From Bolinopsis microptera (Eukaryota; Ctenophora; Tentaculata; Lobata; Bolinopsidae): a stretch of DNA of 64,000 bases. Position 1 is the stretch's first letter, and each line of letters begins with the position of its first letter. A program made the translations under genes and the position numbers. Below the pieces are notes generated by a model. It did not search any database and was not told the DNA's origin. It was given only the letters and a program-made list of their open reading frames with translations. This document shows, piece after piece, positions 21,701 through 36,700 of the stretch. The stretch lies in the NCBI RefSeq assembly GCF_026151205.1, contig NC_087073.1, forward strand, positions 15,829,837 to 15,893,836, in the 5' to 3' direction.

Positions 21701-24700
21701 TAGTATAAATATGTGTAGATCCAAACAGAACCTTAAGATTCACGATAAACCTTAATTTTTAAAAACCGAAAGATGCTACATCATAAAACAGTTGGAATTA
21801 GCATATGTTTTAATAAAAACGGTCATTCAAACAATATTATATTTACAATAAATTGATCGAGTGAATGCAATTGCAGAGCACAATCATAAATCAGAGCAAT
21901 AAATCTCATCTCTCATCTTTTCCTCATAGCTCTTTCAGGGATCAAGTTGGAAGGACTAATTGGAAAAGGGGCCGTCCATACCTCTTTGTCTTGGCCAGAA
22001 ATGGCACAGTTGAAACAATCACAGTTTATAAAACCATTATCTAGTTAATGATCATATAGATGTTAATCATGATTAGTGATATTCATAAATAAAATTGTCC
22101 AATTTAAAAAATACATTGCAATACCAAGTCAAAAAATTATGATATATAGGAGTATATTGTAACAAATTAACAAATTCAAATGCCCCAAAAACCACATAGT
22201 GTAAATTTATAAGACTTCAAATTCCAATCAACATTATACCTCAAAAAGTCAATATCAAGCCCAGGCAAAATTAAATAACTTCTTATATACCTTACTACGT
22301 CATACTACAAATTATTTAAACATTTGAAATCAGTTAACAGATAATAATTTCTAAACCAATAGCAATGAAATAATTTAGATGCAGATAATGACTGCCTAAT
22401 GTGAGTATCATCTGTCAATGTCCATGTAAAAAGTCTGTAAAAAGAGTATTATGAGTAACTATATAAAGAATAAAAAACAGGAATTGTCGTCATTTTGAAA
22501 AATTAATAAAATATTCTTAGAAAATAAATTAGAATATAAAATAACATTCAGTCAAAGAGTCGTCAAATGTACAATTATCCAAATTTTTAAAACTGGGTAT
22601 ACAGTCACGGAAAATAAATAACTAAGTATAATAGTAAATAAATTATATGTGGTCTAAAAAAACTACCACAAGGTAACATAGGTAATAATTAAAAGTGGTT
22701 CATAAAACTACCACTGTGCGAACCCTTATTTCAATATTAAAAAATATAATGATAAAAATAATAAAAATAAATACAACATTGATAAACCGCCTTAAAGCTA
22801 AATCATATAACTCGATATAATTTAATCCTGGAGATAAACCCATGCTTTCTAAAGCGGCTCTTACATTACTGAGCTTAGTTTAAATTGAAAAATTAGACAT
22901 GACAAGTTCATTTTACCTATGTAAATGCAAAATCAATCAATGCTATGAGAAAAGAAGTAAGGTTTTTAAGTTTGTCATGAATATGTAACTGACTCAGCTG
23001 ATCTTATGTCGTATGGCAAAGAATTAAAATACTTTAACTGCACAGTGACTAAAAGCTTTCTCTGTGTTTACATAGTTGGAGAGGGGCGGAAAACTAAGGT
23101 ACAAATAATCATTATAAAGACGTACATTTTTTAAAAACTTGCTGCCTAGGAGATATCAACTTCTTTAAGTAAGGAGAGCTATATTATGAAAAACATGTAA
23201 TGTGAATTTTAAGGATAATGAAGTTAGTCGTATTTTACTGACTTTGTGTATACATAACCCTACAATTTAGATGTACTGATTGGGTATTAACGATACCTGA
23301 TCTTTTGACAGCTCCCTCCTCATAAGGGGCCTCAAACACCGATTTATCGATCAATCAGTTGAGTCACCAATAAGATTTCACAGTATAATTGTGTAGATCC
23401 AACAGAACCTAAGATTCAACTGATAAAGCCTATTTTTACCAAAGAAAAAAATAAACCAAAAGAAGCTACATCATAAAAAAAAAACAAAAAAACCCATTTT
23501 TGGAATAGCCATTATGTATTTATAAAAACGGTCATTCAAACAATTTAATATATACAAATAAATTGAAACGAGTGATGCAATAGGCAGAGCCAATCATAAA
23601 TCATGAGCAATAAATCTCAATCTTCCCTCATACACTTTTCAAGGGATCAAGTTGGAAGACTAATTTGATATAGGGCCGACCATCTTCTTTGTCTTGCCAG
23701 AAATCTCACAGTTGAAAACAATCACAGTTAAAAACATTAATCTAGTTAATTGACAAAGTAGATGTTAATCATGATTAGTGATTATTCATAAAAATAAATT
23801 GTCATTTAAAAATTACATGCGAATAACCAATCATTAATATGATATAAGGAGTATAACCATATTTACTAGCAAAATGGCCCCAACCACATAGGTGTAAATT
23901 TAATAGAATTCAAATTCCCATATCATCATTAAACCTCAATAGTCATATAATAGCCCAGGCAAAATTAAATAACTTCTTAATACCTTACTGTCAACTACAA
24001 ATTATTTAAACATTGAAATCTTTTAACCAGAGAATAAATTTCTTTCTAAACCTAATGCAAGTGGAAATAATTTAGATGCAATAATGAATGCCTAATGTGA
24101 GGTATCAATCTGTCAATGTCCCTTGTAAAAAGTCTGTAAAAGAATATGAGTACTTCTATAGAAAGAAAAAACATGAAGTTGTCGTCCTGTTGAAAAATAA
24201 ATAAAATATCCAGAATATAAATTAGACTATAAAGTAACATTCAGTCAATGTGTCGTCAAAATGTACAATTATCAAATTTTAAACTACTGGTGATACGTCA
24301 CCAAAAATAAATACTAAGTATAATAAGTAAATAAATTTAATGGGTCTATGAAAACTACCACTAGGTATAATAGGTCAATAAATAAAAGTGGTTATATAAA
24401 CTAACCACTGTGCGAACCCTTTTTCAATTATAGAAAATAATAATGAATAAATACTAATAAAAAAAAATACAATCAAGTTATAAACCGCCTTATAGCTAAA
24501 CATATAACTCGATATAATTAATCCTGGAGATAAACTCCAGTGCTTCTAAAGCGCCGGCTCTTACATTAACTGAGGCTTATTTAATTGAAAATTAGACATG
24601 ACAAGTTCAGTTTACCTATGTAAATGCAAAATCAATCAAATGCTATGAGAAAATGAGTATGTTTTAAGTTTGGTCTTGAAAGATGTAACTGACCCTTCAG

Positions 24701-27700
24701 CTGATCTTATGTCGTAGTGGCAAGGAATAAATACTTTAACTGCACAGTGACTAAAAGCTTTCTCTGTGTTTACATAGTTAGAGAGGGCGAAAACTAAGTA
24801 AAAATAATCAATTATCAAGACGTACATATTTTAAAACTTTTGCTGCCTAGGAATATCAACTCTTTTAAGTAAGGAAGGAGCTATATAATGATATCATGTA
24901 TGTGAAATTAAGATAATGAAGTTAGTAGTATTACTGAGCATTGTTTACATAAACACACAATTTAGATGTACTGATTGGTATTTAACGATACCTGATCTTT
25001 TGACAGCTCACTCCTCATAAGGGCCTCAAAACCCGATTTTTCGATCATCAGTTGAGTCCGACCAATAAAAATTCACAGTATAAATATGTGTAGATCCAAC
25101 AAAACCTTAAGATCACTGATAAAGCTATTTTTAAAACCGAAAAGAAGCTACATCATAAACATTTGGAAGTAGCATTATGTTTTTATAAAAACGTCATTCC
25201 AACAATATTATATATAACAATAAATTTGAATCGAGTGAAGCAATTGGCAGAGCACAAATCATAAATCATGAGCAATAAATCTCACTTTCCCTCATAGCTC
25301 TTTTCAGGGAGCAAGGTTGAAGGACTAATTGGATATAGGGCCTCCCATACCTCTTTGTCTTGCCAAAATGCACAGTTGAACCAATCACAGTTATAAAACA
25401 TTAATCTAGTTTAATGATCATAATAGATGATTAATCACATGATAAGTGATATTCATAAATAACTGGCAATTTAAAAATTACATGCAATACCACTCAAATA
25501 ATATGAGATATAGGGAGTAGTACCATATTTAACTATGCAAAATGCCCCAAACCACATAGTGTAAATTTTTATAGAAATTTCAAATTCATATCATCATTAA
25601 ACTCAATAGTCAATATAATAGCCCAGGCAAAATTAAATAACTTCTTTATATACCTTACTGTCATACTACAAATTTATTTAAACATTTGAAATCTGTTAAC
25701 CATAGCATAAATTTCTAAACCTAATGCAAGTGAAAATATTTAGATGCATAATGAGATGCCTAAGTGGAGTATCATCTGTCAATGCCTTGTAAAAAAGTCT
25801 GTAAAGAGATATGAGTAACTTATATAGAAGAAAAAACAGGAAGTTGTCCGTCTGTTAAAAATAAATAAAATATCTAGAATATAAATAGAATATAAAAAAC
25901 ATTCAGTCAATGAGTCGTTCTTAATGTACAATTATCAAATGTAAAAACTGGGTGATACAGTTCACCAAAAATAAATACTACGTATAAAATCAAGTAAATA
26001 AAGTAAATGTGGTCTATAAAACTACCACTAGTATAATAGGTTCCAAAAATTAAAAGTGGTTTATAAAACTACCACTGTGCGAACCCTTATTTTCAATATT
26101 AGAGACAATCATAATGATAATAAATAATAACAATAACATACAACATTTAAAAACGCCTTTATAGCTAATCATATAACTCTATATAATATAATCCAGAGAA
26201 TAAACTTCCATGCTTTCAAAAGCGGCTCTAAACCTTAACTGAGCTTAGTTTAAATTGAAAATTAGACAAGACAAGTCATATTTACCTAGTAAAAAGCACA
26301 TCAAACAATGCTAGAGAAAAGAAGTATGTTTTACGTTTGTCCCTTGAAAGAAGTAACTGCCACAGCTAGTCTTATGTCGAATGGCAAGAATTAAATACTT
26401 TAACTGCACAGTGACTAAAAGCTTTCTCTGAGTTTTACAAAGTTAGAGAGGGCTGAAAACTAAGGTAAAAAATAATCATTATCAAGAAGTACATTATTAA
26501 AACTTTGCTGCCTAGAGATATCAACTCTTTTAAAGTAAGGAGGAGCTATATTATGATATCAAGATGATGGAATTTAGATAATGAAGTTAGTAGTATACAG
26601 AGCTGTGTTTTACATCACACTACAATTGTAGATGTATCTGATTGGGTAATTTAACGATACCTGATCTTTTGACAGCTCCCTCCCATAAGGGCCTCAAACT
26701 CCGATTTTTTTCGATCAATCGTTGAGTCGACCAATAAAAATGTCCACAGTATAAATATGTGTAATCCAACAGAACCTTCAGAACACTGATAAAAGCTATT
26801 AAACGAAAGATAGCTAACATCATAAAACCATTTGGAAAGTACATCTTATTTTTATAAAAACGGTCATTCAAAAATATTATATATACAATAAATTGGAATC
26901 GAGTGATGCAATTGGCAGAGCACAATCATAAATCATGAGCAAATAAAATACTCATCTTATCCCTCATAGCATCTTTTCAAGGGATCAAGTTGAAGGACTA
27001 TGATATAGGGCCGACCATCACCTTCTTTGTCTTGGCCAGAAATGCACCAGTTGAAACAATCACAGTTCTAAAACATTAATCAGAAATGATCATAATAGGA
27101 TGTTTAATCATGATTGTGATATTTCATAATAAATTTGTCAAATAAAAAATTACATGCGAATACCAACAAATATATGATATATAGGAGTAGTAAACCAAAA
27201 TTTACTATGCAAAATGCCCCAACCGCAATAGTTGTAAATTTAAATATGAATTTCAAATTCCAATCATCATTAAACCTCATAGTCCAATATAATAGCCCAG
27301 GCAAAATTAAATAACTCTTATATACCTTAAATGTCATACACAAATTAATTAAAAAATTTGAAATCTGTTAACCAAGAGAATAAATATCTAAACCTAATGC
27401 AAGTGAAAAAATTTAGATGCATAATGAATGTCTTCCCCTAATGTGAGTATCATCTGTCATGGTCCTTGTAAAAAAGTCTGTAAAAGAGATCTAGTTAACT
27501 TATATAGAAAAAAAAACAGAAGTTGTCGTCTGTTGAAAAATAAATAAAATATCTAGAATATAAATTAGAATATAAAATACATTCTCAGTCAATGTGTCGT
27601 CTAAATGTACAATTATAAATGTTAAAACTGGGTGATACAGTCTCCAAAATTAACTACTAAGTAAATATGTAAATAAATTAAATGTGGTCTATAAAACTAA

Positions 27701-30700
27701 CACTAGGTATAATAGGTCAATAAATTTCAAAGTGGTTTATCACTACCACGTGCGAAACCCTTATTCAATATTATGAAAATAATAATGATAAAAATAATAA
27801 AAATAAATACAACATTTAAAACCGCCTTATAGCTAAATCATAAGAACAACTCGATCTAATTTAATCCTGGAGTAATAAACTCAGTGCTTTCAAAGCGGCT
27901 CTAACATTAACTAGAGCTTAGTTTTAATTTGAAAATTAGACATGACAAGTTCATTTAACCTATGTAAATGCAAAAACAATCAAATGGCTAGAGAAAAGAA
28001 GTATGTTTTAAGTTGGTCTTGAAAGATGTAACTGACTCAGCTGATCTTAGGTCGTATGGCAAGAATAATACTTAACTCACAGTGACTAAAGCTTTCTCTG
28101 TGTTTACATAGTTAGGAGAGGCGGAAAACTAAGGTACAAATAATCATTATCAAGACGTACATTTTTAAAAACTTTGGCTGCCTAGAGATACAACTCTTTT
28201 AAGTAAGGAGGAGCTAATATGATACATGTAATGATGAATTTAAGATAATAAGTTATTAGATATTACTGAGCGTGTTTACATAACACTACAATTTAGATGT
28301 ACGATTGGTATTTAACGATACCTGATCTTTTGACAGCTCCCTCCTCATAAGGGCCTCAAACACACGATTTTTCTACAAATCAGTTAGAGTCCGACCCATA
28401 AAACATTCACAGTATAATATGTGCAGAATCCAACAGAACCTTAAGATCACTGATAAAGCTATTTTAAAAAAACCAAAAGGAATGCTACATCATAAAACAT
28501 TTGTGAGGTAGCATTATGTTTTTATAAAAACGTCATTCACAACAATATGTATATCTCCATAAATTGAATCGAGTGAAGCAATTGGCAGAGCACAATCATA
28601 AATCATGAGCAATATATCTCATCTTTCCCACATAGCTCTTTTTCAGGGATCAAGTTGAAAGGACTAATTGGGATATAGGGGCCGTCCATACCTTCTTTGT
28701 CTTGGCCAGAAAGCACTAGTTGAAACAATCACAGTATAACGAAAACATTAATCTAGTTAATGATCATATAGTGTTACTCATGATTAGTGGATATTCATAA
28801 ATAAATAGTCAATTTAAAAATTACATCGAATACCAATCAAATAAATATGATATATAGGAGAATAACCATATTACTATGCAAAAAGCCCCAACCACATAGA
28901 TGTAAATTTTGATAGAATTCAAATTCCGGCCATATCATCATTAAACCTCATATCAATATAATAGCCCAGGCAATTTAAATAACTTCATATATACCTTACA
29001 GTACATACTACAAATTAATTAAACATTTGAAATCTGTTAACCAGAGATAAATTTCTAAACCTAATCAAGTGAAAATAATTTAATGCAATAATGAATGCCT
29101 AATGTGAGTATCATCTGTCAATGTCCTTGTAAAAAAAGTCTGTAAAAGAGATATGAGTAACTTATATAGAAGAAAAAACAGGAAGTTGTCGTCTGTTGAA
29201 AAATAAATAAAATATCTAAATATAAATTAGAATATAAAATAACATTCATCAATTTGTCGTCAAAATTACAATTATCACAATGTTAAAACTGGGTGATACA
29301 GTCCCCAAAAATAAATACTAATTATAAGAAAGAAAATAATTAAATGTGGTCTATTAAAACTCACCACAAGGTATAATAGGTCAATAATTAAAGTGGTTTT
29401 TATAAAACAACCACAGGTGCGAACCCTTATTCAATATTAAAAAAATAATAATGATAATAATGAAGAAAAATAAATACAACATTTATATTATAAACCGCCT
29501 ATATAGCTAAATCATATAACTCGATATAATTTAATCCTGGAGATAAAATCCAGTGCTTTCTAAAGCGGCTTCTTACATTAACTGAGCTTAGTAAATTGAA
29601 GAATTAGGACTGACAAAAGTTCCTTTTACCTATGTAAAATGGCAAAATACATCCAAATGCTAGAGACAAGAAGTATGTTTTAAGTTGTCATAAAGATGTA
29701 ACAGACTCAGCTGATCTTATGTCGTATGGCAAGGATTAAATACTTTTAACTGCACAGTGACTAAAAGCTTTCTCTGTGTTTACTATAGTTAGGAGAGGCG
29801 GAAAACAAGGTTAAAAATAATCCATTATCCAGACGTACATTTTTAAAAAACTTTGCTGCCTCGGAGATATCAACTCTTTTAAGTAAGGAGACTATATTAT
29901 GATACATGTATGTGAATTTAAGATAATGAAGTTAGTAGTATTGACTGAGCTTTGTTTTACATAACACTACAATTTAGATGTACTGATTGGGTATTTAAAA
30001 CGATACCGATCTTTGGACAGATTCCCTCCTCAAAGGGCCTCAAACACCGAATTTTCGATAATCAGTTAGTCGAACCAATAAAAATTCACTTATAATATGT
30101 GTAGGATCCAACAGAACCTTAAGATCAACTGATAACGCTATTTAAACCGAAAAGATGCTACATCATAAAAATTTGGAAAGTAGCATTATTTTAAAAAACC
30201 GGTCAAATCAAACAATAATATATAAACAATACAATTGAATCGAGTAGATGCAATTGGCAGAGCACAATCCTAAATCATGAGCAATAAATCTCATCTTTCC
30301 CTCAAGCTCTTTTCAGGGATCAAGTTGAAGGACAAATTGGATAATAGGGGCCGCCATACCTCTTGTCTTGGCCAGAAAGCACAATGAAACAATCACAGTT
30401 ATAAAACAAATAAACTAGTTAATGATCATATAGAGGTTTAATCTATTTGTGATCATCAAAATAAAATGTCCATTTAAAAATTACATGCGAATACCTAATC
30501 AAATAATAAAAATATAGGGAGTAGAAACCATATTACTATGCAAACTGCCCCAACCACATAGTGTAAATATATATAGAATACAAATTCCCTATCATCATTA
30601 AACCTCATAGTCAATATAATAGCCCAGCAAATTAAATAACTCTTATATACCTTACTGTCATAACTACAATTAATTAAACAATTTAAATCTGTTAACCAAG

Positions 30701-33700
30701 AATAATTTCTAAACCTAAGGCAAGGAAATAATTTAGATGCAATACTAAATGCTAATGTGAGTATCATCGTCAATGTCCCTGTAAAAAAGTCTGTAAAAGA
30801 ATATGAGTAACTTATATAGAAGAAAAAAACAGAAGTTGTCGCTGTTGAAAAATAAAATAAAATATCTAGAATAAAAATTAGAATATAAAATAACATCAGT
30901 CAATGTGTCGTCAATATGTACAATTATCAAATGTAAAACTGGGTGAGACAGTCACCAAAAATAAGTACTAAAGTATAATAAGTAAATATAATTAAATGTG
31001 GTCTATAAAACTACCACTATCTAATAGGTCAATAAATTAAAATGGTTTATAAAACTCCCACTGTGTGCGAACCTCTATTTCAATAGTAAGAAAATAAAAA
31101 GTTAATAATAATAAAAAAATACAACTTATAAACCGCCTTATAGCTAAATCATCTAACTCGATATAAATTAAATCCGGAGAAAAACTCATTGCTTTCTAAA
31201 GCGGCCTTACATTAACTGAGCTTAGTTTAAATTGAAAATTAGACATGACAAGTTCAGTTTACCTATGGTAAATGCAAAAACAATCAAATGCTAGAGAAAA
31301 GAAGTATGTTTTAGATTTTGGTCTTGAAAGATGTAACTGCTCAGTCTGATCTTATGTCGTATGGCAAGGAATTAAATACTTTTAACTGCACAGTGACTAA
31401 AAAGCTTTCTTCTGTGTTTACATAGTTAGGAGAGGGCGGAAAGAGCTAAGGTAATAATAATCATTATCAAGACGTACATTTTTTATAAAACTTTGCGCCT
31501 AGGAGATATCCACTCTTTTAAGTAAGGATGGAGCATATATATATCATGTAAGTGAATTTAAGATAATGAAGTTAGTAGTATTAACTTAGGCGTGTTTACA
31601 TAACACTACAATTTAGATGTACAGATTGGTATTTAACGATACCTGATCTTTTGACAGCTCCCACCTCATAAGGGCCTCAAACAACCGATATTTTCGATCA
31701 ATCAGTTGAGTCGACCAATAAAAATTCACAAGTATAATATTGTATAGAACCAACAGAAACCTTAAGATCACTGATAAACTTATTTAAAAACCGAAAAGAT
31801 GCTACATCATAAAACATTTGGAAGTAGCATTATTTTTTAGAAAAACGGTCCATTCAAACAATATATATATAGCTATAAATTGAATCGAGTGATGCAATTG
31901 GCAAGAGCACAATCATAATCAGAGGCAATAAATCTCATCTTTCCCTCATAGCTCATATCAGGATCAGTTGAAGGACAAATTGGAAATGGGCCGTCCATAC
32001 CTTCTTTTTCTTTGGCAGAAATCAACAGTTGAACATCACAGTTATAAAACATTAATCTAGTTAATGATCATATAGAAGTTAATCATGATAGTGATATTCA
32101 TAAATAAATTGTCAATTTAAAAATTACCTACATGCGAATACCATCAATAATATGATATATAGAGTATAACCATATTTAACTATGCAAAATGCCCCAACCA
32201 CGTAGTGTAATTTATATAGAATTCAAATTCCATATCATCATAAAACCTCCATATCAATATAATAGCCCCAGGCAAATTAAATAACTCTATATACCTTACT
32301 GTCAATACTACAAATTAATTAAACATTTGAAATCTTGTTAACCAGAGAATAAATTTCAAACCTAATGCAAGTGAAATAATTTAGAGTGCAATAAAGAATG
32401 CCTAATTGAGTATCATCTGTCAATGTCCTGTAAAAAAGTCTGGTAAAAGAGATATAGTTAAACTTATATTGAAGAAAAAACCAGAGTTATGTCGTCTGTT
32501 GAAAAATAAATAAAATACTAGAAATAAATTAGAAATAAAAATAACATTCAGTCAATGTGTCGTCAAAAGTACAATTATCAAATGTTAAAACTGGGTGATA
32601 CAGTCACCAAAAATAAATACTAAGTAATAATAATTAAATAAATTAATGTGTCTATTAAACTACCACTAGGTAAAATAGGTCAATAAATTAAAATGGTTTA
32701 TAAAACTACCACTGTGGCGAACCCATTTCAATATTAAGAAAATAATAATGATAATAAATAATAAAAATAAATACAACAATTATAAACCCGCCTTATAGCT
32801 AATCAAATAACTCGATATAATTTATCCTGGAATAAACTCCAGTGCGTTTCTAAAGCGCTCTTACTTAACTGAGCTTAGTTTAATTTAAAAATAGGACATG
32901 ACTAAGTTCATTTTTTTACCTATGTAATGCAAAATCAATCAAATGCAAGAGAAAAGAAGTATGTTTTAAGTTTTGGTCTTGAAAGATGTTAACAGACTCA
33001 GCAGATCGTTATGTCGTAGGCAAGGAATTAAATACTTTAACTGCACCAGTGACAAAAGCTTTCTCTGTGTTTTACATAGTTAGGAAGAGGGGCGGAAAAC
33101 TAAGGTAAAAATAATCATTATCAGACGTACATTTTTAAAACTTTTGCTGCCTAGGAGATATCAACTCTTTTAAGTAGGAGGAGCTATATAAAGATATCAT
33201 GTATGTAATTAGATAATGAAGTTAGAATATTTACTGAGCTGTGTTTTACAAACACTAACAATTTAGATGTAACTGATTAGGGTATTTACCGATAAAACCT
33301 GATCTTTTTGACAGCTCTCCCTCCTCATAAGCCCTCAAACACCACCGATTTTTCGATCAAATCAGTTGAGTCGACCAATAAAAATTCACAGTATAATATG
33401 TTTGTAGATCCAACAGAAACCTTAAGATCACTGAAAAGCTATTTTTAAATCCGAAAGAGATGCTACATCATAAAACATTTGGAAGTAGCATTAGTATTAT
33501 AAAAACGTCATTCAACATATTATATATACAAAAATTGAATCGAGTGATGCAATTGGCAGAAGCACAATCATAAAATCATGAGCAATAAATCTCATCTTTA
33601 CCTCATAGCTCTTTTCAGGGATCAAGTTGAAGGACTAATTGGATAAAGGGCCTTCATACCTTCACTTTGTCCTATGCCAGAAATGCAACTAGTTGAAACA

Positions 33701-36700
33701 ATCACAGTTATAAAACATTAATCTAGTTAATGATCCATATAGATGTTAATCATGATTCGTGATAGTTCAAAATAAATTGTCAATTTAAAAATACATGCGA
33801 ATACCAATCAAATAATATGATTATAGAGTAGTTAACCCATTTACTATGCAAAATGCCCCAACAACCACATAGTGTAAATTTATATAGAGATTCAAATTCC
33901 ATATCATCATTAAACCTCAAATAGTCAATATTAATAAGCCCAGGCAAAATTAAAATTACACCTTATATACCTACTGCATACACATTAATTAACCATTTGA
34001 AATCGGTTAACCAAGAATAAATTCTAAACCTAATGCAAGTGGAAATAATTTAGATGCAAATAATGAATGCCTAAGTGAGTATCATCTGTCAATGTCCTTG
34101 TAAAAAAGTCTGTAAAAGAGTATGAGTAAACTATATAGAAAAAAAAACAGGAAGTTGTCGTTCTGTTGAACAAATAAATAAAATATCTAAATTATAAATT
34201 AGACATAAAAAATAACATTCAAGTCAATGTGTCGTCAAAAGTACAATTATCAAAGTGTTAAAACTGGGTATACAGTCCACCAAAAATAGATACTAAGTTA
34301 TAATAAGTAAATAAAAAAAATGTGGTCTAAAAAACAACTACCACTAGGTAAATAGGTTCAATAAATTAAAATTGGTTTATAAAACTACCACTGTGCGAAC
34401 CCTTATTTAAATATTAAGAAAATACTAATGATAATAATAATAAATAATACAACATTTATAAACCGCCGTATAGCGAAATCATATAACTCTATAAATTTAA
34501 TCCTGGAGATAAACTCCAGAGCTTTCAAAGCGGCTCTTACATTAACTGAGCTTAGTTAATTGACAATTAGAACATGACAAGTGTCATTTTTTAACCTATG
34601 TAAATGCAAAATCAATCAAATGCAGAGAAAAGAAGGTTGTTTTTATGTTTGGTCTTGAAAGATGTAAAGACTCAGCTGATCTTATGTCGTATGGGCAAGA
34701 ATTAAATACTTTATCTGCAACAGTGACTAAAAGCTTTCTCTGTGTTTACATAGTTAGGAGGAGGGCGGAAAACTAAGGTAAAAATATCATTATCAAGACG
34801 TACATTTTAAAACTCGTTTCTGCCTGGGAGATATCAAACTCTTTAGTAAGGAGGAGCTATTTATGATATATGTATTGATTTAAGATAAGAAGTTAGTGTA
34901 TTACTGAGCGGGTTTACATAACACTAAATTTAGATGTACTGATTGGGTATTTAACGATACCTGATCTTTTGACAGCTTCCCTCCTCATAAGGGGCCTCAA
35001 ACACCGATTTTTCGATCAATCAGTTGAGTCGACCAATAAAAATTCACAGTAATAATATGTGTAGATCCAACTGAACCTTAAGAACCTGATAAAGCTATTT
35101 TAAACCGAAAAGATGCTACATCATAAAACATTTGAAAGTAGCATTATGTTTTATAAAAACGGTCATTCAAACAATATTTATATACATATAAATTGAATCG
35201 AGTGATGCAAGTGCAGAGCACATCATAAATCATGAGCAATACAATCTCATCTTTCCCACATAGCCTCTTTTCCAGGGATCAGTTGAAGGACTAATTGGAT
35301 AGAGGGGCCGCCATACCTTCTTTGTCTTGGCCAGAATGCACAGTTGAAACAATCCACAGTTAAAAAACCTTAATCATAGTTAATGATCATATAGATGTTA
35401 ATCAAGATTAGTGAATATTCATAAATAAATTGACATTTAAAAAATTACATGCGAAAAACCAATCAAATAATATGATTATTATAGGAAAGTAAACCAATTT
35501 ACATGCAAAATGCCCCAACCACATAGTGTAAATTTATATAAATTTCAAATTCATATCATCATTAAACCTCAATAGTCCAATATAATAGCCAGGCAAAATA
35601 AATAACTTCTTATATACCTTACTGTCATACTACAAATTAATTAAACATTTGAAATCTGTTACCAGAGAATAAATTTCTAAACCTAATGCAAGTGAAGAAG
35701 TTAGATGCAATAATGAATGCTAATGTGAGAATCCATCGTCAATGCCTTGTAAAAAAAAGTCTGTAAAAGAGAATATGAGTAACTTATATAGAAGAAAAAA
35801 CAGGAAGTTTCGCTTTTGAAAAAAAATAAAAATCTAGAAATAAATTAGAATAAAAAATTAACATCCAAGTCAATGTGTCGTCAAAATGGACAATTATCAA
35901 ATGTTTAAACTGGTGATACAGTCACCAAAAATTAATACTAAGTATAATAAGTAAATAAATTAAATGTGGTCTATAAAACTACCACTAGTTATAATAGGTC
36001 AATAAATTAAAAGTGGTGTTAAAAAACTACCACGGTGCGAACCCTTATTCAATTATTAAAGAAAATAATAATGATAATAAATAATAAAATTAAATACAAC
36101 ATTTATAAACCGCCTTATAGCAAATCATATAACTCGATATAAATTTAATTCTGGAGATAAACTCCATTCTTTCTAAAGCGGCTCTTACATTAACTGAGCC
36201 ATAGTTTAATTGAAAATTATACATGACCCAGTCAATTTACCGAAGTAAATGCAAAATCAATCAAATGCTAGAGAAAGAAGTATGTTTTAAGTTGGTCTTG
36301 AAAGATTATACTGACTCAGCTGATCTATGTCTATGGCAAGGAATTATATACTTTAAACTGCACAGTGGACTAAAAGCGTTCTCTGTGTTTACATAGTTTA
36401 GGAGAGGGCGGAGAAACTAAGGTAAAAATTAACATTACAAGACGTACATTTTAAAACGTTGCTGCCTAGGAGAATCAACTCTTTTAAGTAAGAGGAGCTA
36501 TATTATGATATCATGTATTAATTTAAGATAATGAAGTAGTAGTATTAACTGAGCTGTGTTTTACATACACTACAATTTAGATGTACTGATTGGTATTTAA
36601 CGATACCTGATCTTGTGACAGCTCCTCCTCATAAGGGCCTCAAACACCGATTTTCGATCAATCAGTTGAGTCGACATAAAAAATTCACAGTAAAATATGT